From the NCBI RefSeq assembly GCF_033843645.1, contig NZ_JAWXVZ010000007.1:186001-250000 (forward strand): 64,000 nt of DNA, in the 5' to 3' direction. A program made the position numbers and the translations under genes. The notes under the pieces were generated by a model. That model was not told the origin of the DNA and did not search any database. It worked only from the letters and a program-made list of their open reading frames with translations. Shown one piece after another: positions 8,268 through 17,505 of the stretch (the stretch's first letter is position 1; each line of letters opens with the position of its first letter). The stretch comes from Pseudovibrio zosterae. Its GTDB lineage: Bacteria > Pseudomonadota > Alphaproteobacteria > Rhizobiales > Stappiaceae.

Positions 8268-9584
8268 CTAAACCGAAACCCGTTGGGAAGCCAAGGGGTA
8301 AGTTACGCCGTTCTTCTCCGCCTTGTGTAACCGTGGGGGAATGGGGATAAACGCCCCTGGCGCATTGACTGTACCCATTGAAATCTTAGCTGCAGTCTCC
8401 TTTGCAGCTTGACGCCTGCCTGCCTTGTTATAAAGGGTCCCGCGGACCTGTATCGTTCCGGCAAGGGCGCGAACAAACGCGGCGAAAAGCGTTGCATCTG
8501 GTCTGGTGCCCATGGCCCAAAAGTTGTCTAATGAACCCTGAAAGGTTAGCCCCGGTACATCATAGATAGTGGGCATTACCGCCATAGTGGGGGTTCCAGC
8601 TTTGAGCGCATCTAAACCAGCAGAGCTGTTGACCGTAACGAAGCCTTGTGAATGTTTGCAAAGAGACGTCAGATCGCCGCCATCGATGAGTTCGAGTCGG
8701 GCCGGTATCTCTAGTTCTTGAGAAATAGCTTCGACTGCGTCGCGCAGTTTTGCGCGCCTGAACTCTAAAGGATGGGTTTTTAAAATCAGCTTTGCATCTT
8801 TAGGCGCGCACCTTGCGAACGACTGTGCAATGTACTTGATAGCATCGCCCATCCCATTGAAAGGCGAGTGCTCTCTTATCTGAAAATCCCCTTCCAACTG
8901 CAGCGCTACTAGATAGTACTTTTCATTTGCGCCTATAAGGGTGTTCTGTCGCTTAAGGGCTTTCTTGGCACGTCGCTTTTTGCTCAACTGGCCTTGTAGC
9001 CACCCCGCGTATACTGTGGCCCGGCTCTCGAGACGGTGATTGAGATAGTGCGGGAAGTTGCGATGAAACAGGGTGTTAAAAAACGTAAATCGCAACTCCT
9101 GCATGACTTGAGACAGCATGGAACCAAAGTAAATTGTACCATCGCGCACCTCGGGCACTTTGGCGGCAATTTCAAAGATAGCTGCAGGATCAGTTGGGAA
9201 GTGCGAGCAAGCAGAGCATGCGGACTTCTCTATTGTCATGTAATCGGGCCTGAGATAGCCGAGTTCGGTCGCATAGACTTCTATCCCCCGCTCCCGTGCA
9301 ACTTTGCTCGCAATCTGATGATAAAATCGCCGGTCGCCGTGCAAAACAATAGCGTTGACTTCTGTCCTGTCTAAAAAGGATGACAAGAAGTCCTCCCAGC
9401 TTGACGGTGGATCTGTGAAATCCTCTGCGCCATCGTGATGCCAGTCAATGCGATCATTACCGCAAAAATTTATTCGGTGGACTTGATGTCCTTCAGTCTT
9501 CAAAAAAGACGCAATCTGAGAAAAGTAGTCTGAGAGCGGTCCCTGCAAAAAGAGTATGGACTTGGCTGGCTGGTGGCTCAGCAT
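8268..9584 (-). CDS. Capsule polysaccharide KpsC/KpsS-like (RkpJ-like) Kdo transferase, copy 2
   Basis: This 438-residue protein belongs to the Capsule_synth family (KpsC, KpsS, rhizobial RkpJ). Family blocks run in order: KSILFLQGPLSDYFSQIASFL, HRINFCGNDRIDW, HGDRRFYHQIASKVARERGIEVYATELGYLRPDY, VALQLEGDFQIREHSPFNG, LKTHPLEF, VTVNSSAGLDALKAGTP and LDNFWAMG near the end. KpsC and KpsS build the poly-beta-Kdo linker joining group 2 capsules to their lipid anchor, at the inner face of the membrane. It overlaps its upstream paralogue by seven bases, so the two are translationally coupled. Copy 1 keeps a more canonical TTGLQALNLG block, hinting at different specificities. Confidence 0.85.
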   Translation of the reverse strand: MLSHQPAKSILFLQGPLSDYFSQIASFLKTEGHQVHRINFCGNDRIDWHHDGAEDFTDPPSSWEDFLSSFLDRTEVNAIVLHGDRRFYHQIASKVARERGIEVYATELGYLRPDYMTIEKSACSACSHFPTDPAAIFEIAAKVPEVRDGTIYFGSMLSQVMQELRFTFFNTLFHRNFPHYLNHRLESRATVYAGWLQGQLSKKRRAKKALKRQNTLIGANEKYYLVALQLEGDFQIREHSPFNGMGDAIKYIAQSFARCAPKDAKLILKTHPLEFRRAKLRDAVEAISQELEIPARLELIDGGDLTSLCKHSQGFVTVNSSAGLDALKAGTPTMAVMPTIYDVPGLTFQGSLDNFWAMGTRPDATLFAAFVRALAGTIQVRGTLYNKAGRRQAAKETAAKISMGTVNAPGAFIPIPPRLHKAEKNGVTYPLASQRVSV

Positions 9585-10891
9585 TTATCGCTCCAATAGC
9601 TATCGTCTGGTATGGGTACCCCTATCTTTCGAGCTCTTTCAAGGCGCGGGGGTATCTCTTCGTAGGCACCATGGCTGTTGACCGTGCCATTCACAAGGCG
9701 ATCTGTGAACTCTTCTGCGGCTGCCTCACGTCCGGCTGGAGTAAAAAAGCTACCATGAACCTGTATGCTGGCTGCGAGCAGTTTTCGCAGGTCCTGGTTA
9801 AGCGCTGGATCTGGTTTCGTTGCGTTGTTCCAGAATTTATCTAGGGGCAGCTGGCATGTCAGTCCTTCTACATCGTAGATCGCAATTCCGAGCGTCTTGA
9901 CGGGGATCCCCAAGTTGAGCGCCTGCAAACCTGTTGTTGAGTTCACCAAAACCGTGCCCTGTGAATGTGCCAGCAACTGATGGAGGTTTCCCCCATCGAG
10001 AACGCGTATGCGCTCACGGCACCCATAGTGGCTAGCAAGCCCTGATATAACCTTCGGCCAGTTTTCGCAGTTGTTATCAAATGGGTGTATTTTGAATACT
10101 AAGAGAGCATCTTTGTGAGCGTAGTGCTTAAAGCTTTGCATTACCTCATCTATCATCTCTGAAAGATGTACATAAGGCGAATGATGACGAATTTGATAGT
10201 CGCTTTGCATCTGTAGAGGCACCACAAAATAGGGCCGGTTTGACGCGGTTAGTTCTTCAACTATTTGGTCCGCCATTGTTTCTGACTTTCTTGACCGTGC
10301 CAGGCGCGGAATATAGCTAAAGTAATCTTTTATTGGGTGGTAGTACCTGTCTCTTTCGTAAAATGGATAGAGATAAGGGAAAAATACAGGGATTAGATTA
10401 TAAACGACCTCTGATGTGGCTTCTTGAATAAAGGGGTGCGGATAACGGTCGCTAGGCCATTCAACCTCAACATTAGCTGCAAGGCTGCGAATTTTTTGAG
10501 GATCATCGGGGAAATGCGAATAAGCTCCCATACCCCATTTCTCAAGTGTTATCCAATCGGGTCTCAGATAACCAAACTCATAGGCGTAAGCGTTTATTCC
10601 CCGTTCACGTGCAATGGCCTGTGCTATTCGGTGATACGGTCGCCGGTCAGCGTAGTAAACTATGTCCGTTATTTGATGCAGGTCCACCAGACGTTCCAGA
10701 TATTCTCGCCAGGAACGCAGTCGCCCCCAATAGTTGTGCGAGGGTGTTCCCATCCTAAACCACCAATCACCTAGTGACAGGTTTACAATCGCGCAATTAT
10801 GGCCGGTCCTTCTCATGTGGTCGTATAGAGTTCGCCCGAAACGAGAAGGATGGGATTGCAGGAAAAGAAAACTCTTGCGGGACAATGTCAA
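9578..10891 (-). CDS. Capsule polysaccharide KpsC/KpsS-like (RkpJ-like) Kdo transferase, copy 1
   Basis: The 437-residue protein is a paralogue of the next gene with the same block order: SFLFLQSHPSRFGRTLYDHM, YYADRRPYHRIAQAIARERGINAYAYEFGYLRPDWITLE, VVPLQMQSDYQIRHHSPY, FKIHPFD, VLVNSTTGLQALNLGIPV, IAIYDVEGLTCQ and LDKFWNN. By family it is a cytoplasmic, membrane-associated Kdo transferase building the capsule linker. E. coli uses one KpsS plus a two-domain KpsC; here there are two single-domain proteins of equal size, arranged in tandem 29 bases after kpsT. The first could start the linker and the second extend it, which is inference. Confidence 0.87.
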   Translation of the reverse strand: MTLSRKSFLFLQSHPSRFGRTLYDHMRRTGHNCAIVNLSLGDWWFRMGTPSHNYWGRLRSWREYLERLVDLHQITDIVYYADRRPYHRIAQAIARERGINAYAYEFGYLRPDWITLEKWGMGAYSHFPDDPQKIRSLAANVEVEWPSDRYPHPFIQEATSEVVYNLIPVFFPYLYPFYERDRYYHPIKDYFSYIPRLARSRKSETMADQIVEELTASNRPYFVVPLQMQSDYQIRHHSPYVHLSEMIDEVMQSFKHYAHKDALLVFKIHPFDNNCENWPKVISGLASHYGCRERIRVLDGGNLHQLLAHSQGTVLVNSTTGLQALNLGIPVKTLGIAIYDVEGLTCQLPLDKFWNNATKPDPALNQDLRKLLAASIQVHGSFFTPAGREAAAEEFTDRLVNGTVNSHGAYEEIPPRLERARKIGVPIPDDSYWSDKC

Positions 10892-10920
10892 ATGTACGCC
10901 AATCTATATTTTCTTTTACT

Positions 10921-11577
10921 TTAGGTACTTTGATTATGATTGTGGTGCTCAATCGCCTCATCGACGCTGTCATGGAAGTGCAGCCTTCCATTGTTTAGAA
11001 CACAGCCCATATCGCAAAGCTTTTTGATCGCGCCCATACTATGGGAAATCATCACAATATTCGATCGTTCCAGTTTTTGTTCAAACACTTCGTCACATTT
11101 GCGCTTAAAGCGGGCATCGCCTACAGCTGTGACTTCATCAATCAAGTAGTAGCGAAAATCGATAGCCATACTTACACCGAATGCCAGTCTCGCCTTCATG
11201 CCGCTTGAGTAAGTTTTGATCGGCAGAGTGAGTGACTTTCCCAGCTCGGAAAAGTCTTCAACGAACTCAATGACACGCTCCGTGTCTTCACCATACATGC
11301 GCGCAACAAAACGGATGTTTTCCATACCCGTCATGTCACCATTAAAGCCGCCGCCAAATCCAAGAGGCCAAGACACCTTAACGTGACGACGAATGGCTCC
11401 GGAGTCGGGTAGTTCTGCGCCGGCCAAGAGTCGCATCATCGTTGATTTGCCAGCACCGTTGTGGCCTAGAATGGCTACATTACGACCTTTGGGAAATCGA
11501 AATGAAACATCGTCAAGAATAACTTTGGTAACGCCCTTTAGGTGATAAGTCTTCGATACGTTCTGAAACTCTATCAT
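10921..11577 (-). CDS. kpsT: Capsule export ABC transporter ATP-binding protein
   Basis: This 218-residue ATPase energises polysaccharide export. Visible motifs are Walker A GHNGAGKST (residues 38-46), the Q-loop region replaced by PLGFGGGFNGDMTGMENI (typical of KpsT/Wzt rather than sugar importers), the signature YSSGMKARLAFGVSMA, Walker B YYLIDEVTAVGD, and the H-loop at MISHSM. The length matches KpsT/BexA/RkpT (215-225). It starts one base after the permease stop codon, consistent with coupled translation of the two transporter subunits. Confidence 0.93.
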   Translation of the reverse strand: MIEFQNVSKTYHLKGVTKVILDDVSFRFPKGRNVAILGHNGAGKSTMMRLLAGAELPDSGAIRRHVKVSWPLGFGGGFNGDMTGMENIRFVARMYGEDTERVIEFVEDFSELGKSLTLPIKTYSSGMKARLAFGVSMAIDFRYYLIDEVTAVGDARFKRKCDEVFEQKLERSNIVMISHSMGAIKKLCDMGCVLNNGRLHFHDSVDEAIEHHNHNQST

Positions 11578-11578
11578 T

Positions 11579-12346
11579 CTAAATGCGCTTCTTTCGATAT
11601 AGTCGTTCTGCTCCCAACCCCACCAATAAAAGCGTCAAAGCGATTGAAAGCAAGTATGGTTTGTTGAGCACCACACTGTTGTAATTCGGATAATACCCTT
11701 CGCGCACCCATTCTACGCAATGCAGAACCGGATTCCATGAGATTAAGTTAACCATACTTGGTGGAAACGCCGATGGAATGAAGAATATACCGGATATAAA
11801 AAAAAGTGGTCTGCTCAGTATGCCCTCAATTTGCTTCCAGGTTGACCACAAGCGCATTAGTACAGCATTCACCAATCCAGCACCAACTCCAAGTAAGGAG
11901 GTTGCGAGGACAGCCAGGAGTACTTGATCGGCGTTCCGCGGATAGCTTGCCAGATCAAATAAAATCAATGTTCCGTAGAACAAAAACATGATGAAAATAT
12001 AGGTTGCAAATATTAATAGTGCGCGGGCCAGCACCACATCCGTTTCGGCCACCAAAGGGTAGGCTAGCAACCCTTTAGTACTGTCAAACACGCCCATGAG
12101 CGAACTGGAGAGCTTTTTATAAAGCTCAAATGTCAATAAACCGGTTGCAAAAAACAGCGCTAGACTATCGCCATAGGGGGGAACGCGCCCAATCATTGAG
12201 AAAAGTCCAACCAACACGGCAATTCCTAACGCTGGGTTCGCAATGGCCCAGAAGTAACCGAGTTGGGAGTTGCCGAAAGTTGTGCGGGTCTCTCGTAGTA
12301 CCAGAGCGCCGACTACTCTCGTTTGGATTAGAAGAACGTTCTCCAT
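11579..12346 (-). CDS. kpsM: Capsule export ABC transporter permease
   Basis: The protein is an ABC-2 type permease of the KpsM/BexB/RkpS family, with about six membrane segments (for example YFWAIANPALGIAVLVGLFSMI and LLFFISGIFFIPSAFP) and the LRETRTTFG cytoplasmic N-terminal motif. I prefer the ATG at 12346 (255 residues, 20 bases after kpsE stops). An ATG at 12418 would add 24 residues and overlap kpsE by 52 bases. It forms the inner-membrane channel with KpsT, together exporting the lipid-linked polysaccharide. Confidence 0.9.
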   Translation of the reverse strand: MENVLLIQTRVVGALVLRETRTTFGNSQLGYFWAIANPALGIAVLVGLFSMIGRVPPYGDSLALFFATGLLTFELYKKLSSSLMGVFDSTKGLLAYPLVAETDVVLARALLIFATYIFIMFLFYGTLILFDLASYPRNADQVLLAVLATSLLGVGAGLVNAVLMRLWSTWKQIEGILSRPLFFISGIFFIPSAFPPSMVNLISWNPVLHCVEWVREGYYPNYNSVVLNKPYLLSIALTLLLVGLGAERLYRKKRI

Positions 12347-12366
12347 TGCAGCCAATTCGTGTGCAG

Positions 12367-13791
12367 TTATCGAAGATGGTCTCTTACCGAGTAGACCATC
12401 AGAGTGCCAATGGACCAAACGATAATCAATCCAACAATCAAGAGGAGAGTGTTGGTTATTCTACGGGGATAGATGGCTTGTTCTGGAGTTGCTGGCCTTT
12501 CAAAGACAGCGAGATACCGCTGGAGACGATCAGCTTCCGCACGAGATTGTTCCAATGATGCAAGCGCTGCAACGTAGGCCTTCTGTGCAAACTGATTTTC
12601 CAGTTCCAATTCTTCGTAGCTGGCAATCATAGAAGAGAGTGGCGAGAGGCGATCTGTGTTCGGAAGTGAACTATCCTCAAATTGGCCCCCGCCGCCAATT
12701 TCATTTTGACGTTGCTGAAGCTGGCCGAGAATGGCTTTTTCTTGGCGGCGCAGTTGCCTCAAAGTCGGCGAACTCTCATCAATAGTGCCTTCCAGAGTGG
12801 CGAGGCGCGCGCGAGTATCAGTCAACTGTTCTTGCAAACGGGCAATTAGTTGAACTTGGACCTCGGCGTTAAGTGATGGATCAATCGCATTTTCGGTCTC
12901 TCTGAACTCAGACATGCGATTTCTAATCATCCTCAACCGAAGCTCTGCACGAGATACTTCTTCCTCAGCAAACCGTACAGTATCTTGTCGGGCCTGCTCG
13001 GAAATATCATTCACCAGTTCAGAAATGTATCCCAAAATGAGCCGACCTGCTCGTTCAGCATCTTGCGGTGTAAACGCTTCTACTTCGAAGTTGATAATTG
13101 ATGAGTGGGTATCAAAACTAGCGGAAATCATCCACTCCCAGTAGTTTACCAAATCTTCGACAGGAAGCGTGGCGTCAAGCCGGTAGAAGAAATCCACATT
13201 GTCGGCAGAATACTTCTCCCGAATACCCATGTCCCTCGAGAGCCGCTCGACAATTTCTCGACTGTGGAGGTAGTCCATGACCATATAGGAATCTGTTGTC
13301 GTCGACCCAGTAGAAGCAAGGCCAGTAAACGCTCCAAGGATATCTCCACCAACAGATGGGCCGTCCAAGCTTCTGATGGCAAATCCTGCTTTCGCGACAT
13401 ACCGGTCTGAAGCAATAAAAAGAAAATAGACGCTTCCCATAAACGCTGGAATGACCACACAAACCAAAAATGACAACCAAAGTAGGCGACGTCGTTTCTG
13501 TTGAGGTCGAAGGCCCGCCATTGAAAAGAAGCGGATTGACTCTTTAACAGCCTTTTGGGCGTCTGGTTTCCCCCTGATAGGGAGCGGAACTACTGAGCCG
13601 CCCTTCCGTGAAGGTGGGGGCGGCGTGTCCTGGGCCGGGGCACCAAGATTCGTATTTCCGGTTTCTTTTTGTAATGTGTTCGTCTTTTGAACGACATTAG
13701 AGGCCACAGCCTGTGGAACCGGCTTTGGGGTTTCTTTGGGTTTTGCAGCGGTGGCGGGAGAAGGAGCAGCCTTTGCTTGTTCCGCGTTCAC
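12367..13791 (-). CDS. kpsE: Capsule export inner-membrane adaptor, KpsE/BexC/RkpR-like
   Basis: The 474-residue polysaccharide co-polymerase-type adaptor has a proline- and alanine-rich cytoplasmic N-terminus of about 100 residues, a first membrane helix (LWLSFLVCVVIPAFMGSVYF, about residues 105-125), a long periplasmic region with coiled-coil helices (QVQLIARLQEQLTDTRARLATLEG and later SLEQSRAEADRLQRYLAVFE), and a C-terminal membrane helix LLLIVGLIIVWSIGTLMVY after the PIYPRR-like motif (QAIYPRRITN). The N-terminal extension is longer than in E. coli KpsE (about 380 residues). It links the ABC transporter to the outer-membrane KpsD-type protein encoded just upstream. Confidence 0.88.
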   Translation of the reverse strand: MNAEQAKAAPSPATAAKPKETPKPVPQAVASNVVQKTNTLQKETGNTNLGAPAQDTPPPPSRKGGSVVPLPIRGKPDAQKAVKESIRFFSMAGLRPQQKRRRLLWLSFLVCVVIPAFMGSVYFLFIASDRYVAKAGFAIRSLDGPSVGGDILGAFTGLASTGSTTTDSYMVMDYLHSREIVERLSRDMGIREKYSADNVDFFYRLDATLPVEDLVNYWEWMISASFDTHSSIINFEVEAFTPQDAERAGRLILGYISELVNDISEQARQDTVRFAEEEVSRAELRLRMIRNRMSEFRETENAIDPSLNAEVQVQLIARLQEQLTDTRARLATLEGTIDESSPTLRQLRRQEKAILGQLQQRQNEIGGGGQFEDSSLPNTDRLSPLSSMIASYEELELENQFAQKAYVAALASLEQSRAEADRLQRYLAVFERPATPEQAIYPRRITNTLLLIVGLIIVWSIGTLMVYSVRDHLR

Positions 13792-13961
13792 TATTTTCTC
13801 GCCTCCAATGGACTTCTATATTCCATCGCTGATCACGACGGTATATTACTGCACTGAGAGTGTTAAAAATTAAACCCAACAGTTGTTGCAATTGCATCAA
13901 ATACCCACGGCATCCTGCAAATGCTCCTGTTTATAGAAATTAGGCACACGGTCTTTGGGGC

Positions 13962-15143
13962 CTAAAAGCTAATAACAGTGGTCGAGCGCACTACGCCTGC
14001 AGTTGTGCTTAGAATACGTGCAAATTTGGTCAGCTCTGCGCCATACGAGTTGGAGACGTACAAAATATCACTGTTTTGCACATTAAATTGCTGTGCCAAA
14101 AAATATGATCCAGCCTGCCTCATGTCGATACGATATACAACGGGGATCATGCCGCCATCTTCGGTGCGAACATCAGGCTGCAGTTCGCGCACGAGGTCTG
14201 CGTCTTCATATCTAAACACGAACATACCCAAGCGGTCAGCAGAATTCTCTGAGAGACCTCCGACACGACCGAGAGCTTCAATCAAAGACACTTCACCTGC
14301 CTGTATTGGGTATTCTCCAACTTTAGAAACGGCACCAAAAGCCGTGAAAGTTTGAGGGTTGTGGCTTAAAATGATTTGATCACCAGGTCGAACATACACA
14401 TTCTCGGCTTGGCGCTCATATACGTTTTTCAACAATTGCTCCGCGCGCTTCTGGCCGCGAATGAAAGTAACGTAAGTTTCGCTCGCGGGTGTAGCACTTC
14501 CGCCAGCGCGGGCGAGTACATCGAGCAGGCGCTCACCATGAAGAGCCAAAGGGACTTGCCCGGGCTGGCGCACGTCGCCGTTGAGTGTTACCAAGCTGCT
14601 GGTGTTGCTCTTAAGCGTAACAATAACCTGAGGATTTGTAGCCTGCCCTTCAAGGGCGAGTTGAATTGCCTCTTGAAGATGAGACACGGATTTTCCTGAG
14701 GCGTGAACTTTTCCGATGTAGGGAACTGTTATGGTCCCTTCTTGGCTTACCATAAACGGACCAAGCTCGGTTTTCGTACCCATTTGCCCGTCTGAGAACA
14801 GCCTGTCGCCTCCTTTTTCCCAAACGACCACTGAGACAACGTCACCAATGCCGACAATATGCCGAGGCGCCCATTTGGCACTTGAAAACTTCGCCCCTAA
14901 TCCACTGCGTTGATGTGCAAGGATATGAGCCATTGTTCTCTCGTTGAGAGGTATAAGTTCAAATTGGAATGCTTCAGGTTCCACTTCTCGAGACTGCTCA
15001 ACTATTTCTTGAGACATCGGGCCAGTACCTGGGACGAAACTACATCCTGAAAGGCCTAAAGCGCCAAGCAAAACGAGAAGACTGCCTAAGAGGCTTGGAG
15101 AGACATCTCTGAGTGTTGAGAACATCGTTTTAATCAAAACCAT
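13962..15143 (-). CDS. kpsD: Outer-membrane capsule export lipoprotein, KpsD/Wza-like
   Basis: The 393-residue protein has a lipoprotein signal peptide ending in lipobox LSGC (Cys about residue 34). It then has a Poly_export domain with VGIGDVVSVVVWE and GTITVPYIGKVHASGKSVSHLQEAIQLAL, and SLBB-type repeats (VTLNGDVRQPGQVPL, AFGAVSKVGEYPIQAG). Such proteins form the periplasm-spanning or outer-membrane export channel. The size is near Wza/BexD (about 380) rather than E. coli KpsD (about 560). It is the first gene of the minus-strand export operon, 170 bases upstream of kpsE, and divergent from the SDR gene at 15367. Upstream starts at 15143 or 15125 are equally possible. Confidence 0.88.
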   Translation of the reverse strand: MVLIKTMFSTLRDVSPSLLGSLLVLLGALGLSGCSFVPGTGPMSQEIVEQSREVEPEAFQFELIPLNERTMAHILAHQRSGLGAKFSSAKWAPRHIVGIGDVVSVVVWEKGGDRLFSDGQMGTKTELGPFMVSQEGTITVPYIGKVHASGKSVSHLQEAIQLALEGQATNPQVIVTLKSNTSSLVTLNGDVRQPGQVPLALHGERLLDVLARAGGSATPASETYVTFIRGQKRAEQLLKNVYERQAENVYVRPGDQIILSHNPQTFTAFGAVSKVGEYPIQAGEVSLIEALGRVGGLSENSADRLGMFVFRYEDADLVRELQPDVRTEDGGMIPVVYRIDMRQAGSYFLAQQFNVQNSDILYVSNSYGAELTKFARILSTTAGVVRSTTVISF

Positions 15144-15366
15144 TCCAATATAGGCCGAATTGCGCGGCTAGCCCCTGAATCAGTACACCGAAAACTACGT
15201 TTTGATAGGATACCGTGCCAGTATTTACAATAAGTGACTGGTTAAAAATAGTTAGTTTGAAATAGCGGTGTAAAACAGGTTGAGATCATACCTGAGGGCG
15301 GATTTTCTTAAGGGAGCGGACGGCAAGTAGCCTTGGTATGAGTCGGGATCGAAAAGGACGCACTCC

Positions 15367-16122
15367 ATGCGTGTACTAATTACGGGGGCGAGCTCAGGCT
15401 TGGGGAAAGCCATAGCGTTGGAATTTGCTGAACAGGATGTTGATCTGGTGCTCATGGCACGGAGCAGCAAAAGGTTGTCGGAGGTTTGCACGCTCTGTGA
15501 AAAAAGGGGAGCGAAAACTTGGTCTTGTATCGCTGATGTGAGTGAGACCGAGTCTGTTCGCATGGCGCTAGCGCCAATTTTGTCCGAGGGCGGCATAGAT
15601 TTGGTCATTGCGAATGCAGGAGTTACCGGTAGTCATTCTGAGGATGGCTCGATTGAATCAGCAGAGGTCGCCTTAGCGCAAATCAATACAAATCTTGGCG
15701 GCGTCGTAAACGTGGTTACGACCGTGGCCCCGTATATGCAAAAAGCCGGTAAAGGAACAATCGTACTTATAAGCTCTTTGGCGGGCATGCAGCCTATCAA
15801 GGATGGGCCAGCCTATGGTGCATCTAAAGCGGGGATCATCGCCTATGGCGAAGCGATGCGCGAGTATCTGGATGACTACGGCGTCTTCGTTTCAGTGGTC
15901 TGCCCCGGATACATCAAGACCCCGATGGCGGATCTTTACAAGAGCTGGCGCCCGCTAGAACTTTCAGCATCGGCAGCCGCCAAGAAAGTCAGATGTGCAG
16001 TCGAAAAAAGGAAGCCGTTCTACCCGTTCCCCGCCCTGCTGGCGTTAAGTATTAGGCTGGGCTACCTGCTTCCTTGGAAGCTGCGCAAGAAGGCCGGGAA
16101 ACGGTTCAATTACGAACGCTAG
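15367..16122 (+). CDS. Short-chain dehydrogenase, RkpH-like
   Basis: The 251-residue SDR has TGASSGLGKAIA for cofactor binding, NAG in VIANAGV, LISSLAG with the catalytic Ser and YGASKAGIIAYGE with the Tyr and Lys. The C-terminus is hydrophobic then basic (LALSIRLGYLLPWKLRKKAGKRF), suggesting membrane association. In the rhizobial rkp-1 region an SDR (RkpH) accompanies the alpha-oxoamine synthase RkpG and the megasynthase RkpA. Here it faces them on the opposite strand, ending three bases from rkpG. A likely role is reduction of the keto group of the RkpG product; that is inference from the AOS-SDR pairing of sphingoid-base pathways. Confidence 0.75.
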   Translation: MRVLITGASSGLGKAIALEFAEQDVDLVLMARSSKRLSEVCTLCEKRGAKTWSCIADVSETESVRMALAPILSEGGIDLVIANAGVTGSHSEDGSIESAEVALAQINTNLGGVVNVVTTVAPYMQKAGKGTIVLISSLAGMQPIKDGPAYGASKAGIIAYGEAMREYLDDYGVFVSVVCPGYIKTPMADLYKSWRPLELSASAAAKKVRCAVEKRKPFYPFPALLALSIRLGYLLPWKLRKKAGKRFNYER

Positions 16123-16125
16123 TTT

Positions 16126-17505
16126 TTAACCAGCCATCATGGTTGCTAAATGCTCAATGGATATTGGATTGGCGTCATAGTCATCCAGTGTCTTTCGAAG
16201 AGCGCGGATCGCAGTGTCTAACTGATCTTTACTATGCTCGCTTGTAATGAAAAAGCGAAGGCGCGACGCCTTTTCAGGAACCGCCGGATAAATGATTGGA
16301 AGCACATTGACGCCTTCTTCCAAAAGCTTGGCAGCAATGACCGTGGCTTTGAGTGAGTCACCTATCATGATTGGCACAACTGCACAGCCTTGGCTGACAC
16401 CTGTATCCAGTCCTGCTGCTTTTGCCTCGGCGAGAAAGTATGCGCCGTTGGCTTGTGCCATGACAACGCGTTCTGGTTCACGCTCCATAACATCGATGGC
16501 CTTTGAGACACCGGCAGCAAGAACAGGTGACAAACCAACGCTGAAAACAAAGCCTGATGCGGTAAACTTGAGGTATTCAACCATGTCCTTGGAGCCCGCA
16601 ATGTACCCACCGCAGCTGGCCAGGGTTTTGGAGAAGGTTCCCATCCAAATATCGACCTTTTTAGGGTCTTCGCGGAAGTGCTCCGCTAGCCCCCGTCCCT
16701 TTTCTCCAAGAATACCTATGGAGTGGGCTTCATCTACCATGAGCCACGCGCCGTATCGCTCCTTAATGTCGATAAGGCGCTTCAGGTTCGGGTAGTCTCC
16801 ATCCATGGAGTAAACGCCCTCAACGACGATAAGAACGCGTTCATGGTTATGGGCTCGAGATGCAAGCAGATTTTCCAGCGCTTCAAGATCATTGTGAGGA
16901 AATGCTTGGCGAACAGCGCCTGCAAGCTTTGCACCCGTTACAATACTGTTGTGAATGTAGGCGTCGTGAAGGATCAGGTCATTGGGCTGCATCAGCTGAC
17001 CGATTGCCGAAACGTTTGTCGCGTGGCCGCTGACAAATGCAACGGCATCCTCAACGCCATGAAGCCGAGCGAGCTTTGCCTCAAGTTCTGAATGGATTGG
17101 TCTTTCCCCGGCTACAACTCGGCTCGCGCTTGCAGATAGGCCGTAGTGGTCTGCTGCTTGCTTTGCCGCTGCAACCACTTCCGGATGCCCGTTAAGGCCA
17201 ACATAGTCATAGCTTGCAAAATTCAAGTACTCTTGCCCATCTATGAGCGTTGTCGCTGCAGCCCGGGCATCGTGCGCACGGAAAAACGGGTTATCTACGC
17301 CCAAAAGATCTGCAGCTGCCCTCTGAATACGCATTTCCTGAAAACCAGGTAAAGAGGAGAAGGAAGGCGCTTTGCGTTTCCGTGGCTCTGCTGCCTTGAA
17401 GCTTGCAGAGTCATTGGATGACGTTGCTTTCTTTCGCCGCACAGCTGCTAAAGCGGCTGCGCGTTCGCTCGTGCTCAGCAATTTTGGTGCTTTATGTGTG
17501 CTCAT
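16126..17505 (-). CDS. rkpG: Alpha-oxoamine synthase (PLP), RkpG-like
   Basis: This 459-residue fold-type I PLP enzyme belongs to the AONS/serine palmitoyltransferase/KBL family. Core motifs include YLNFASYDYVGLNGHPEV, GSR-like SASASRVVAGE, the EGVYSMDGD and MVDEAHSIGILGEKGRG blocks (Asp and His contacting PLP), and the Schiff-base Lys293 in GTFSKTLASCGGY. An N-terminal extension of about 70 residues precedes the family core. These enzymes condense an amino acid with an acyl thioester, releasing CO2. Its start overlaps the stop of the rkpA-like megasynthase (ATGA), so the acyl donor is very probably that enzyme's ACP-bound chain. The amino acid used cannot be told from the sequence. Confidence 0.88.
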   Translation of the reverse strand: MSTHKAPKLLSTSERAAALAAVRRKKATSSNDSASFKAAEPRKRKAPSFSSLPGFQEMRIQRAAADLLGVDNPFFRAHDARAAATTLIDGQEYLNFASYDYVGLNGHPEVVAAAKQAADHYGLSASASRVVAGERPIHSELEAKLARLHGVEDAVAFVSGHATNVSAIGQLMQPNDLILHDAYIHNSIVTGAKLAGAVRQAFPHNDLEALENLLASRAHNHERVLIVVEGVYSMDGDYPNLKRLIDIKERYGAWLMVDEAHSIGILGEKGRGLAEHFREDPKKVDIWMGTFSKTLASCGGYIAGSKDMVEYLKFTASGFVFSVGLSPVLAAGVSKAIDVMEREPERVVMAQANGAYFLAEAKAAGLDTGVSQGCAVVPIMIGDSLKATVIAAKLLEEGVNVLPIIYPAVPEKASRLRFFITSEHSKDQLDTAIRALRKTLDDYDANPISIEHLATMMAG

